From contig NZ_JAUSUT010000001.1 in assembly GCF_030814215.1 (NCBI RefSeq), positions 7,130,001 through 7,194,000 on the forward strand: a stretch of 64,000 nucleotides of DNA, read 5' to 3'. The notes below the pieces were generated by a model. The model searched no databases. It was given only the letters and a program-made list of their open reading frames with translations, and had not been told where the DNA came from. The first letter of the stretch is position 1. Every line of letters starts with the position of its first letter. This stretch comes from Amycolatopsis thermophila (GTDB lineage: Bacteria > Actinomycetota > Actinomycetes > Mycobacteriales > Pseudonocardiaceae). Below are positions 25,821 to 34,547 of the stretch, piece by piece. The position numbers were made by a program, and so were the translations under genes.

Positions 25821-27104
25821 TCAGATGGAGACGAACTCTTCGCCCGGCCGGACGACGAGCGCGTCGCGAGCGCCTTCGTTGAAGGGCACCGATTTCGGCA
25901 GCAGCACCGAGGCGGAACGGACGCGGTGGTGTTCGGTCCGGGTACCGGGCAGCTCGCCGTCGGCGGCCTCCTCGGCCGCCGCGAGCAACCGGCGCCGCGC
26001 GAGGATGATCGCCGCGTCACTGGTGCCGAGCCGTTCCTTGGTGCGGTCGACGATCGGCCCCATGCTCTCCTGCAGGGAGAAGTCCTGGGCGGCGATGCCC
26101 TCGACACCGCTGAAGGTGCGCTTCTCCCGCTGCGCCACGCGGTCGATGAGGTAGTCGTTGTCCTTGTTGGCCAGAGTGCGGTAGGTGCCGGGGATGTACT
26201 TGGCGTGGATGCCCTCGCCCCGGCGCATCGACTCGAGCTCGTCGTCGCGGAGGTCGCGGGTGGGGTGGTAGTTCCAGCTCCACGCCCAGCAGGTCTCGTC
26301 GTCGATGGGAACCCAGGCGTGGCCGCCGAGCGGGTTGTGCGTGCCGAACGGGGGGATGATCGTGTACCACGGCATGATCCACTGGGTGATGCGCCAGTAG
26401 TACCGCTCGTCGTCGACGTTGCGCCGGGCTCCGATCAGCAGCCCGCCGTCGGACTCGATGACCTCGAACTTCGGCCGGGTGTCGGCCTTGAGGTAGGCCA
26501 GGCCCGCGGTGCCGGCGTGCATCGGGTCGTCGTCCATGTTGAAGCGGTGGGCGAACGAGACGTGGCTGGAGTCGATACCGCCCTCCATCGCCTGCATGAA
26601 GTTGGTTTCCTGCAGCCGCTTGGAGACGAACCGCTGCTCGGGCCGCAGGGTCATCCACTCCAGCTCCGGCACCTCCGGTTCGAGCTCCGGTGGCCCCATG
26701 TAGGTCCAGATCACGCCACCGCGTTCCACGCACGGGTACGCGGTTTGCTTGATCTTCTCCCGGAAGCGGGACTCCGGCGGCTCGGAGGGCATGTCCACGC
26801 AGTTGCCGTCCACGTCGTACTTCCAGCCGTGGTAGGCGCACCGCAGGCCGCACTCCTCGTTGCGGCCGAAGAACAACGACGCGGTCCGGTGGCTGCAGAA
26901 CTCGTCGATGAGACCGATGCGGCCCTGGGTGTCCCGGAACGCGATCAGCTTCTCCCCCAGGAGCTGCACACGCACCGGCGGGCAGTCCGGCTCGGGGATT
27001 TCCTCGGCCAGCAGCGCCGGGATCCAGTAGCGGCGCAGCAGGGTGCCCATCTCGGTGCCCTTGTTCGTGCGGACCAGCCGCTCGTTCTGCTCACGGGTCA
27101 GCAA
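25821..27104 (-). CDS. Rieske non-heme iron oxygenase, large subunit
   Basis: The 427-aa product is the catalytic subunit of a ring-hydroxylating or O-demethylating oxygenase of the phthalate 4,5-dioxygenase (class IA) type. The Rieske centre is DEFCSHR ... CGLRCAYHGWKYD (about residues 70-100) and the mononuclear iron ligands are in GGIDSSHVSFAHRF near residue 185. It starts with TTG at 27104, 6 bp after AAGGAG; no nearer ATG or GTG suits. It is second in the operon and has its reductase two genes downstream. The Rieske ferredoxin of the other operon (20374) may be an alternative electron donor. Confidence 0.93.
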   Translation of the reverse strand: MLTREQNERLVRTNKGTEMGTLLRRYWIPALLAEEIPEPDCPPVRVQLLGEKLIAFRDTQGRIGLIDEFCSHRTASLFFGRNEECGLRCAYHGWKYDVDGNCVDMPSEPPESRFREKIKQTAYPCVERGGVIWTYMGPPELEPEVPELEWMTLRPEQRFVSKRLQETNFMQAMEGGIDSSHVSFAHRFNMDDDPMHAGTAGLAYLKADTRPKFEVIESDGGLLIGARRNVDDERYYWRITQWIMPWYTIIPPFGTHNPLGGHAWVPIDDETCWAWSWNYHPTRDLRDDELESMRRGEGIHAKYIPGTYRTLANKDNDYLIDRVAQREKRTFSGVEGIAAQDFSLQESMGPIVDRTKERLGTSDAAIILARRRLLAAAEEAADGELPGTRTEHHRVRSASVLLPKSVPFNEGARDALVVRPGEEFVSI

Positions 27105-27138
27105 GGAGAACTCCTTCTCGTGGTGGGATGTTCGGGGT

Positions 27139-28236
27139 TCAGGGGCGGACGACCACGTGCGGCGACTCCGGCCCCGTCCCGGCGGCGAGCCGGGAGAGCA
27201 TGTCGGCGGCACCTTCGAGATCGACCTCGACGGTCGGGACCGCGCCCAGTCCGGCGGATCCGTCGGCCAGCGACGCGATCGCGGCGGAGATCGCCTCGGG
27301 CGACCGCCCCCGGACGCCCGTGACCCGCAGACCGCGCCGGATCAGCAGGCCCGAATCGAGGGGGATCGCCCCGGGCCGTTTCGGGTGGGTCAGGACCAGG
27401 CGGCCGCCGTGCCCGAGGGTGTCGAGCGCCGGCCCGAGCACGGACGGGTCGGTGCCGACGGTGTCGACGACGACATCGGCCGGCCGGTGCGTCAGGGCAC
27501 CGATCCGTTCCGCGGTTGCGGCCGGGTCGTCGACGACGACCGGGAGGGCGCCGAGCGCTTCGGCCATGGCCAGCCGCTCGCGGTCGCGGGGAAGTCCGGT
27601 GACGACCACCCGGCTCGCGCCCGCCCATCGCGCCGCCGCCGCGACGGCCAGCCCGTGGTAGCCGGGCCCCATCACGACGACGGTCTCGTCCGGCCGCAGA
27701 CCACCGGCCCCGGTGACCCAGTCGATCGCGTTCGCGTAGGGCAGCACCCAGGCGGCGAGCTCGTCCGTCAGGCCGGCGGGCAGGCGGTGGGTCACGGCAT
27801 TGGCCGGCAGGAAGACGAATTCCCCGTTTCCCCCGGTCAGGCCCGGCCGTTCGGCCGCCGGGATCATCCCGATCCGCCGGCCGCCGCCCCAGATGTCGGT
27901 CTCCGGGCACAACCGGTACGGGCCGCGGGCGCACACCGCGCACCTCCCGCACGGCAGGTACTCCTCGAGCACGACCCGGTCCCCGGCAGCCAGCCCGCGA
28001 CGCTGCGCCGTCCCCTCCCCCAGCGCCGCGACCCGGCCCACCACGTGGTGACCCAGAACGGTGGGCTCGGAGACCCCGCGCGCGAACAGCCCGACGTCGG
28101 TTCCGCAGATCCCGGACGCGGTGACCTCGAGCCAGCCCTCGCCGGCACCGGGCGGTGCCAGTTCGAACTCGCGCACCTCGCCTGTCGCGCCGGGAAGCGC
28201 CACGCTCGCCCGCGCGGTCCGAGGCAAGTCCGCCAT
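27139..28236 (-). CDS. Zinc-dependent medium-chain alcohol dehydrogenase
   Basis: The 365-aa MDR protein has catalytic zinc ligands in SGICGTDVG and LGHHVVGRV, structural zinc Cys in YLPCGRCAVCARGPYRLC near residues 95-110, and a Rossmann nucleotide site VVVMGPGYHGLAVAAAA. It oxidises a secondary or primary alcohol with NAD(P). The start has AAGGGG upstream. It is the first gene of the six-gene leftward operon and lies right behind a copy of the two-part operator. Confidence 0.9.
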   Translation of the reverse strand: MADLPRTARASVALPGATGEVREFELAPPGAGEGWLEVTASGICGTDVGLFARGVSEPTVLGHHVVGRVAALGEGTAQRRGLAAGDRVVLEEYLPCGRCAVCARGPYRLCPETDIWGGGRRIGMIPAAERPGLTGGNGEFVFLPANAVTHRLPAGLTDELAAWVLPYANAIDWVTGAGGLRPDETVVVMGPGYHGLAVAAAARWAGASRVVVTGLPRDRERLAMAEALGALPVVVDDPAATAERIGALTHRPADVVVDTVGTDPSVLGPALDTLGHGGRLVLTHPKRPGAIPLDSGLLIRRGLRVTGVRGRSPEAISAAIASLADGSAGLGAVPTVEVDLEGAADMLSRLAAGTGPESPHVVVRP

Positions 28237-28258
28237 CCGCCCACCCCTTCGCTATGTT

Positions 28259-28294
28259 CTATCACTGTGCGATAGCTATAAATCGTTGAGTGAT
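28259..28294. promoter_or_regulatory. Second copy of the two-part operator, upstream of the alcohol dehydrogenase operon
   Basis: CTATCACTGTGCGATAG at 28259-28275 and ATCGTTGAGTGAT at 28282-28294 repeat the boxes seen at 20780-20796 and 20803-20815, in the same orientation relative to the leftward genes and with the same 23-bp offset. It lies 23 bp upstream of the alcohol dehydrogenase start and is therefore placed to control that promoter. Confidence 0.8.
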
Positions 28295-28500
28295 AGGAGA
28301 CTAGGTCGCGGCGGGAGAAGACGTCAAGGGGTACCGGGAATTGCCCGCAGGCAGGCGTGCCTTGCCGGATGGACGCGCCGAGCCCTGGGACGCGCGCGGG
28401 GCTTGGCGATCGAGGCCGTCCGCACGAGGTCCGGCCACCCGGGCCGGGCATGCCCGTCCCGGCCGTCCATTGTGGACGCTCCCGGTTCTCCGCAGCCGGG

Positions 28501-29163
28501 TCAGGCGGTGAGCAGCTGCTCGATCCTGCGCGCGGTGGCCATCACTTCGGTGGCGGCGAGGTCGGTGTCGAGGCCGTCGATGGCGACGACGCCGACGCTG
28601 CGCTCCAGGGTGCCCGCGCGAATGCCGGCGGCGAGCCCGACCGCGCCGCGCTCCAGTTGCCCTCGCGTGAGGCTGTACCCGTCCCGCCGGGCCTGGCGCA
28701 CCGCCTCCGGCTCGCCGGGTCCTTCCGGCCGCGCGGCCAGGATCGCGATGCCCGCCGCACCCAGCGTCAGCGGGTGCCTGCTGCCGACCCGGTAGCCGAC
28801 GGTCAGCACCGTGCCTTCCGGTTCGGCGACCATCGCCACCACGCATTCGCTGCCTTCCACCGCCGACAGGAACGCCGTCGCGGAGGTGCGGTTGGCCAGG
28901 TCCTGCAGCAGCGGCAGCACGTCCTGGTGGAAGTGCGGCTCGAACTTCGACGCGAGCCTCGCCAGGCCGGACGCCAGCCGGACCCGGCCGTCGTCGGTGC
29001 GCGACACCAGGCGGTGCGACTCGAGCGTGGCCACGATCCGGTAGCAGATCGCCCGGTGCACGTCGAGTTCGCGCGCCAGGTCGGCGACCGAGATCCCGGC
29101 GGGCGACTCCGCGACCACTTCCAGCGCTCGCAGACCGCGGTCGAGCGTCTGCAACGTGCTCAT
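28501..29163 (-). CDS. IclR-family transcriptional regulator (P450 locus)
   Basis: This 220-aa protein has a winged-helix N-terminus (LDRGLRALEVVAESP, VADLARELDVHRAICYRIVATL) and an IclR effector domain (TSATAFLSAVEGSECVVAMV, HPLTLGAAGIAIL, LERGAVGLAAGI). It differs clearly from the other IclR protein of the window. It is divergent from the P450 gene with 150 bp between starts and probably controls it. The operator boxes of the other IclR regulon are not present here. Confidence 0.88.
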   Translation of the reverse strand: MSTLQTLDRGLRALEVVAESPAGISVADLARELDVHRAICYRIVATLESHRLVSRTDDGRVRLASGLARLASKFEPHFHQDVLPLLQDLANRTSATAFLSAVEGSECVVAMVAEPEGTVLTVGYRVGSRHPLTLGAAGIAILAARPEGPGEPEAVRQARRDGYSLTRGQLERGAVGLAAGIRAGTLERSVGVVAIDGLDTDLAATEVMATARRIEQLLTA

Positions 29164-29212
29164 GCCGCCCCTCCGCTCTCGATCAGCCGAACCCCGACTC
29201 TACCGACGGGCC

Positions 29213-29240
29213 TTGACGCCTCCCGCTCCCCCACTTACGC
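29213..29240 (+). promoter_or_regulatory. Putative sigma-70 type promoter of the P450 operon
   Basis: TTGACG at 29213-29218 and TTACGC at 29235-29240 are separated by 16 bp and point toward the P450 start at 29314. A short inverted repeat GCGGT-N6-ACCGC follows just downstream, where an IclR repressor could sit. The promoter call is by eye. Confidence 0.4.
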
Positions 29241-29313
29241 TCACTGCGGTTCGCTCACCGCGACACATTGTGCGTTATCAGTAAAAGCGCAGGTCATCGA
29301 GAGGCAAAGTAGC

Positions 29314-31626
29314 ATGAGCACAGGGGCGTGCCCGATCGATCACGGAGCAGCGGCGGCCGGAGGTTGCCCGGTCTCGCCCCGGGCGAGCGCCTTCGACCCG
29401 TTCGGCGCCGAGTACCAGGCGGACCCGCCGGCCGCGGTGCGCTGGTCCCGCGACGAGGAGCCGGTCTTCTACAGCCCGTCCCTGGGCTACTGGGTGGTCA
29501 CGCGGTACGACGACGTCAAGGCCGTCTTCCGCGACAACATCACGTTCTCGCCCTCGATCGCGCTGGAGAAGATCACGCCCGTCTCCGCGGAGGCCACCGC
29601 CACCCTCGAGCGGTACGGCTACGCGATGAACCGGACGCTGGTCAACGAGGACGAGCCCGAGCACATGCCGCGCAGGCGGCTGCTCATGGACCCGTTCACC
29701 CCGCAGCGGCTCGTCCACCACGAGCCGATGGTCCGCCGCCTGGCGCGCGAGTACGTCGACCGCTTCGTCGACGCCGGCAAGGCCGACCTCGTCGACGAGA
29801 TGCTGTGGGAGGTCCCGCTCACCGTCGCCCTGCACTTCCTCGGCGTCCCCGAGGAGGACATGGCGACGCTGCGCAAGTACTCCATCGCCCACACCGTCAA
29901 CACCTGGGGCCGGCCCTCACCCGAGGAGCAGGTCACCGTCGCCGAGAACGTCGGCAAGTTCTGGCAGTACGCCGGCACGGTGCTGGACAAGCTGCGCAAG
30001 GACCCGTCCGGGCACGGCTGGATCCCCTACAGCATCCGCGCCCAGCGCGAGCACCCCGAGGTCATCACCGACTCCTACCTGCACTCGATCATGATGGCCG
30101 GCATCGTCGCCGCCCACGAGACGACGGCCAACGCGGCCGCCAACGCCATCAAGCTCCTCCTGGAGAACCGCGAGGTGTGGGAGGAGATCTGCGCCGATCC
30201 GGGCCTGATCCCCCACGCGGTGGAGGAATGCCTGCGGCACTCGGGTTCGGTCGCGGCGTGGCGCCGGCTGGTCACCCGCGACACCACCGTCGGCGGCGTC
30301 CCGGTCCCGCGCGGTGCGAAGCTGCTCATCGTGAACTCGTCGGCCAACCGCGACGAGCGGCACTTCGACAACGCCGACGAGGTCGACATCCGCCGGGACA
30401 ACGCCACCGACCACCTGACCTTCGGCTACGGCAGCCACCAGTGCATGGGCAAGAACCTGGCCCGCATGGAGCTGCAGGTGTTCCTCGAGGAGCTCACCCG
30501 CCGGCTGCCGCACCTGGAGCTCGTGCCGGACCAGGAGTTCACCTACGTCCCCAACACCTCCTTCCGCGGCCCGGAACACCTGTGGGTGCAGTGGGATCCG
30601 GCCGCCAACCCGGAGCGGGCCGACCCCACGATCCGGGAGGCGCAGCGGCCGGTGCGCATCGGCGAGCCCTCGAAGAAGGGGATCAGCCGGACCGTGACCG
30701 TCGTGTCGGTCGACCGCGCCGCCGACGACGTGGTCGAGGTGACGCTGGCCGCGGCCAACGGCAAGCCCCTGCCGAGGTGGACCCCCGGCGCGCACGTCGA
30801 CCTCGAACTCGGCGACGTGTCCCGGCAGTACTCGCTGTGCGGCGATCCGTCCACTCCGGACACCTACCGCATCGCGGTGCTGAGGGACCCGGACAGCCGC
30901 GGCGGTTCCCGTTACGTGCACGAGAACCTGCGTCCGGGCACCACCCTCCCGCTGCGCGGCCCGCGCAACCACTTCCGGCTCGACCCGACGGCCCGCCACT
31001 ACGTGTTCGTGGCCGGCGGGATCGGCATCACGCCGATCATCGCCATGGCCGACGACGTCAGGGCCTCCGGCGGCAGCTACGAGCTGCACTACTGCGGCCG
31101 GGACACCTCCGCGATGGCTCTGCTCGACCGGTGCCGGCGCGACCACGGCGAGCGGCTGCACGTCCACTCCAGCGCGGCGGGGACGCGGCTCGACGTCACC
31201 GCACTGCTCGCGAACCCCGCCGAGGGCACGCAGATCTACGCGTGCGGCCCGGAACGCCTGCTCGACGCCCTGGCCGGGGCGAGCGCGCACTGGCCCGAGG
31301 ACGCGCTGCACGTCGAGCACTTCACCACCACGCGGCAGGTCCTCGATCCGGCCGTCGAGCACGCCTTCGACGTCGACCTCACCGACTCCGGCCTCACGGT
31401 GCGCGTCGCCGCGGACCAGACCGTGCTCGCCGCGCTGCGCGCGGCGGGGATCGACGTGCCGAGCGACTGCGAGGAAGGCCTGTGCGGGACGTGTGAGGCC
31501 GCGGTCGCCGACGGCGAGGTGGACCACCGCGACGTGGTGCTGACCCGGTCCGAGCGGGCCGCGAACACGAAGATGATGACCTGCTGCTCACGCGCCTGCG
31601 GCGACCGGATCAGCCTCCGGCTCTGA
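29314..31626 (+). CDS. Self-sufficient cytochrome P450 fused to FMN/[2Fe-2S] reductase (CYP116B type)
   Basis: One 770-aa chain holds a P450 heme domain (residues 1 to about 445) and a phthalate-dioxygenase-reductase-like part. The I-helix motif AAHETTAN is near residue 267, an ExxR in EECLR near 308, and the heme loop FGYGSHQCMGKN has its Cys at about 377. The reductase has RQYSLCG, GPRNHF, FVAGGIGITPII, YACGPERLL, and a C-terminal ferredoxin with CEEGLCGTC. This architecture is that of P450RhF/CYP116B enzymes, which hydroxylate or dealkylate small aromatics and thiocarbamates using NADPH alone. It has a GAGAGG site. The downstream MHS carrier is on the same strand 37 bp away. Confidence 0.95.
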   Translation: MSTGACPIDHGAAAAGGCPVSPRASAFDPFGAEYQADPPAAVRWSRDEEPVFYSPSLGYWVVTRYDDVKAVFRDNITFSPSIALEKITPVSAEATATLERYGYAMNRTLVNEDEPEHMPRRRLLMDPFTPQRLVHHEPMVRRLAREYVDRFVDAGKADLVDEMLWEVPLTVALHFLGVPEEDMATLRKYSIAHTVNTWGRPSPEEQVTVAENVGKFWQYAGTVLDKLRKDPSGHGWIPYSIRAQREHPEVITDSYLHSIMMAGIVAAHETTANAAANAIKLLLENREVWEEICADPGLIPHAVEECLRHSGSVAAWRRLVTRDTTVGGVPVPRGAKLLIVNSSANRDERHFDNADEVDIRRDNATDHLTFGYGSHQCMGKNLARMELQVFLEELTRRLPHLELVPDQEFTYVPNTSFRGPEHLWVQWDPAANPERADPTIREAQRPVRIGEPSKKGISRTVTVVSVDRAADDVVEVTLAAANGKPLPRWTPGAHVDLELGDVSRQYSLCGDPSTPDTYRIAVLRDPDSRGGSRYVHENLRPGTTLPLRGPRNHFRLDPTARHYVFVAGGIGITPIIAMADDVRASGGSYELHYCGRDTSAMALLDRCRRDHGERLHVHSSAAGTRLDVTALLANPAEGTQIYACGPERLLDALAGASAHWPEDALHVEHFTTTRQVLDPAVEHAFDVDLTDSGLTVRVAADQTVLAALRAAGIDVPSDCEEGLCGTCEAAVADGEVDHRDVVLTRSERAANTKMMTCCSRACGDRISLRL

Positions 31627-31663
31627 GCTTCACTCCTCTGTGGACACTGGAAAGGAACTGACA

Positions 31664-32977
31664 ATGACGTCAACGGTGGATCACCGCGCCCGGCCCGCCA
31701 CCAGCTTCCGGCGCGTGCTCGCCGGCGGCATGGCCGGGTCGGTGCTGGAGTGGTACGACTTCGCGATCTACGGCGTGCTCGCCGCGACCGTGCTCGGCCC
31801 GCTGTTCTTCCCGGGCGGCAGCGGGGTCGTGCAGCTGCTCCTCGCGCTGGCCACCCAGGGCCTGGGCTTCGTCGCCCGGCCCCTCGGCGGGGTGGTGTTC
31901 GGGCACCTGGGCGACAAGTTCGGCCGCAAGCCCATGCTGGTGACGACGTTCCTGCTGCTGGGCACCTCCACCGCGGCGATCGGCCTGCTGCCGACCTACC
32001 ACCAGGCCGGCCTGTGGGCGACCGTGCTGCTGGTCGTGCTGCGCATGATCCAGGGGTTCGCGCTCGGTGGCGAGTTCGGCGCCGCCGTGCTCATGGTCAG
32101 CGAGTACGGCGAGCCCAAGCGACGCGGCTTCTGGGCCTCCTGGCCCCAGGCGGGTGCGCCCCTGGGCACGGTGCTGGCGACCGTCGTGGTCACCGTCATC
32201 GGGGTCGTCTTCCCGGGTGACGCGTTCGACACGTGGGGCTGGCGGGTGGCGTTCCTGGTCGCGATCCCCCTGCTGGTGATCGGGTTCTGGATCCGGCGCA
32301 GCGTCGAGGAGTCGCCGGTGTTCCAGGCCGCGCAGGCCGGCGCCGGGCAGCGGGCCGCCCGGGAGAAGTCGAGCGTGCTCGAAGCGCTGGCCCGGCCCCG
32401 CGCGGTCCTGCACGGCCTGGGCATGCGGCTCGGCGAGAACATCGCCTTCTACATCTACACCGTCTTCGTCATCGCCTACGCGACGAGGTACTTCGGCTAC
32501 GAGCGCGGTGACGTCGTGCTGGCCGTGACGTTCGCGTCGGTGTGCCAGTTCGCCGGCATGATCGGCGGCGGCGCCTGGTCCGACCGCGTCGGCCGCAAGA
32601 TCGCGATGCTCGTGCCCGCCGTCGCGCTCGTGGTCTGGGCCCCGGTGTTCTTCTGGATGGTGCAGACCTCGAGCGTGCCGGTGCTGTGGCTCGGCGTCTG
32701 CGTGGGCGCGTTCTTCCACGGCATGCTCGCCGGGCCGGAAGCCGCCTGGATCACCGAACTGTTCCCCACCCGCTACCGCTACGCGGGCTCGTCGCTGGTG
32801 TTCCAGGGCTCGTCGATCATCGCCGGTGCGCCCGCGCCGCTCATCGCGGTGTGGCTCATCGACAGCTTCGGCGTCGGTGCGGTGGTCGGCTACCTGGTGG
32901 TCACGATGGCGATCACGGTGATCGCGGTGGCGACCAGCCGCGAGACGAAGGCCGTCGACCTCGACCGCGTCGGGTGA
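31664..32977 (+). CDS. MFS transporter, metabolite:H+ symporter (MHS) family
   Basis: The 437-aa permease has SVLEWYDFAIYGVLAA in helix 1, RPLGGVVFGHLGDKFGRKPML in loop 2-3, IQGFALGGEFGAAVLMV in helix 4 and GWRVAFLVAIPLL. This is the shikimate/citrate/proline-betaine-type MHS pattern. I chose the ATG at 31664, preceded by AAAGGAA; an upstream in-frame ATG at 31640 has no ribosome site. Co-transcription with the P450 suggests it imports the P450 substrate. Confidence 0.9.
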   Translation: MTSTVDHRARPATSFRRVLAGGMAGSVLEWYDFAIYGVLAATVLGPLFFPGGSGVVQLLLALATQGLGFVARPLGGVVFGHLGDKFGRKPMLVTTFLLLGTSTAAIGLLPTYHQAGLWATVLLVVLRMIQGFALGGEFGAAVLMVSEYGEPKRRGFWASWPQAGAPLGTVLATVVVTVIGVVFPGDAFDTWGWRVAFLVAIPLLVIGFWIRRSVEESPVFQAAQAGAGQRAAREKSSVLEALARPRAVLHGLGMRLGENIAFYIYTVFVIAYATRYFGYERGDVVLAVTFASVCQFAGMIGGGAWSDRVGRKIAMLVPAVALVVWAPVFFWMVQTSSVPVLWLGVCVGAFFHGMLAGPEAAWITELFPTRYRYAGSSLVFQGSSIIAGAPAPLIAVWLIDSFGVGAVVGYLVVTMAITVIAVATSRETKAVDLDRVG

Positions 32978-32996
32978 GCGCCCGCTGGTGCGCCGG

Positions 32997-33031
32997 CCCC
33001 GCCCAAAGGGGGTGAACCCACGCCGGCGGGG
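32997..33031 (+). terminator. Weak hairpin after the MHS transporter gene
   Basis: CCCCGCC at 32997-33003 pairs with GGCGGGG at 33025-33031, with short Ts after it and a second C/G-rich pairing possible in the loop. It lies 20 bp after the transporter stop and before the next gene's promoter region, so it may end the P450 operon transcript. Confidence 0.35.
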
Positions 33032-33096
33032 TTTGCCTGCGTCGCCTCAGCAGCGATGATCGGGGTGCGACGGACGCCTCGACGAGGAGGGGACGC

Positions 33097-34212
33097 ATGA
33101 CGCTCTACACCGACATCCCGACCCGCTCCGAGATCGATTCGCTGTGGCAGGACGTGGCTCCGGCCGCGGTGTCGATCTACCTCGAGACCACGCCCGCGTC
33201 GTCGGGTGAGGCGGAGCGGATCGCCTACAAGAACGCGGTCCGGGAGGCGCTGGCGCAGCTCGGGGAGGTCGGCAAGGAGGACCTCGCGGGGCTGACCGAG
33301 GAGCTGGCCGTCCTGGACGACGAGGGTTCCGAGGAGTTCTGGCGGCACCAGGCCCGCAGCCTCGCCGTGTTCGCCGGGCCCTCGTCGCTGCGCAGTTACC
33401 GGCTGCCGAACCGGCTCAAGCCGGCCGTCGTCACCGGGACGCGGTTCTTCGTCAAGCCGCTGATGCGGGCGCTGACCTTCCCGCAGGCGGCGTTCGTGCT
33501 CGCGCTCGCGCAGGGGTCGGTCCGGCTGCTGGAGGCCGTGCCGGACGCGCCCCCGCGCGAGGTGCGGGTGCCGGACATGCCCTCCGACGTGGCCAGCGCC
33601 GTCGGCAAGTCGTCGATCAAGGACCGCGCCCCGGTCCGCCGCGTGCAGGGCACCGAAGGGCAGAAGCTGCGCATGGCGCAGTTCTGCCGCCAGGTCGACA
33701 GCGCGCTGCGCGATGTGCTGCCCGGGGGCGGGGTCCCGCTGGTGCTCGCGGCGACCGAGCCGCTGGAGGGCATCTTCCGCGCGCACTGCCGGTATCCGGA
33801 CCTGGTGCCGTACGGCGTGCCCGGGAACCCGGAGGGCCGCGGCGACGGCGAGCTGGTCGCCGAAGCCCGCGAGGTCCTCGACCGCTGGCACGCCGACCGG
33901 CTGGCGGAGGAGAAGCGCACCTTCGCCGACCGCTCCGAACAGGGCCGCACTTCGGTCGATGTCGCCGAGCTGGCCCTGTTCGCCACCCGCGGTGCCGTGG
34001 ACACGCTGTTCGTCGACATCGACGCCGCCGTCCCCGGCTCGGTGGACGAGTTCGGCGAGGTCACCTTCGCCGGCGACGGCCCGGGCAGCGTGGTGGACGA
34101 GATCGCGCGGCGCGCGTGGCTCTCCGGCGCCCGGATCCTGGCGGTCCGGCACGAGGACGTGCCCGGCGGTGGAGACGTCGCCGGAACGTTGCGCTACGCG
34201 CCGACCGCCTGA
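33097..34212 (+). CDS. Bacterial archaeo-eukaryotic release factor-like (baeRF) protein
   Basis: This 371-aa soluble protein resembles the baeRF families (bacterial relatives of the archaeo-eukaryotic release factor eRF1/pelota). It has the N-terminal VSIYLETTPAS segment, a mid-region with RSLAVFAGPSSLRSYRLP, the LALAQGSVRLLEA strand and a C-terminal eL30/eRF1-3-like fold near TRGAVDTLFVDIDAAV and GARILAVRHEDVPGG. Known relatives are proposed to act on stalled or idle ribosomes; the recently described hibernation factor Balon belongs to the same superfamily. The ATG is preceded by GAGGAGG. It stands alone, with no ribosome gene near it. Subfamily and function are not certain. Confidence 0.65.
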   Translation: MTLYTDIPTRSEIDSLWQDVAPAAVSIYLETTPASSGEAERIAYKNAVREALAQLGEVGKEDLAGLTEELAVLDDEGSEEFWRHQARSLAVFAGPSSLRSYRLPNRLKPAVVTGTRFFVKPLMRALTFPQAAFVLALAQGSVRLLEAVPDAPPREVRVPDMPSDVASAVGKSSIKDRAPVRRVQGTEGQKLRMAQFCRQVDSALRDVLPGGGVPLVLAATEPLEGIFRAHCRYPDLVPYGVPGNPEGRGDGELVAEAREVLDRWHADRLAEEKRTFADRSEQGRTSVDVAELALFATRGAVDTLFVDIDAAVPGSVDEFGEVTFAGDGPGSVVDEIARRAWLSGARILAVRHEDVPGGGDVAGTLRYAPTA

Positions 34213-34261
34213 GCGGCGCCCCCTGGGTCGGTGACCACGCGGTGCGCCGCCGTCTGGAAGC

Positions 34262-34295
34262 ACGCGGCCGAGCGGCTCGGGGCGCGCATCCTAGG
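34262..34295. repeat. Left copy of an imperfect 34-bp direct repeat flanking a transposase scar
   Basis: The block reads CGCGGCCGAGCGGCTCGGGG followed by CGCGCATCCTAGG. A second copy at 34548-34582 differs by one substitution and one small insertion next to CCTAGG. The left copy ends in CTAG immediately before the likely left end of an IS5-family element. The arrangement is described under the transposase scar. Confidence 0.75.
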
Positions 34296-34545
34296 GCGTG
34301 TCTGACAAGAATTTCAGTTGCTTTCGGATGCTCAGGCGCGCGAGCGATGGTCGAAGGGATCACCGACCGGTGTCGCTGCGGCATCGCCTGACGGGGATGT
34401 GCCGGCGGTGTTCGGTCCGTGGCAGACGATCGGGACCTGGCATCGCCGGACGCCGGCGACGGCACCCGGGACACCGTCCTGCAGCGCCTGCGCACTGCCG
34501 CAGACGTGCCCCCGCCTGATGCGGCATCCGCACATCGATCGCCGC
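34291..34545 (+). pseudogene. Degenerate IS5-family transposase remnant
   Basis: Translation in shifting frames recovers the N-terminal transposase landmarks in order: MVEGITDRCRCGIA (34347-34388), a stop, DVPAVFGPWQTIGTWHRR in another frame (34397-34450) and DAGDGTRDTVLQRLRTAADV (34452-34508). IS5-group enzymes carry the matching series VVEGI.YRYR.GIPWRDLP..FGPWQTV..RHRR...DGTWDRVL..L. The left end GGGCGTGTCTGACAA lies directly after a CTAG, a usual target of this group. At least one stop and one frameshift, and loss of the catalytic DDE region, show the element is dead and truncated. Confidence 0.75.
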
Positions 34546-34547
34546 GG

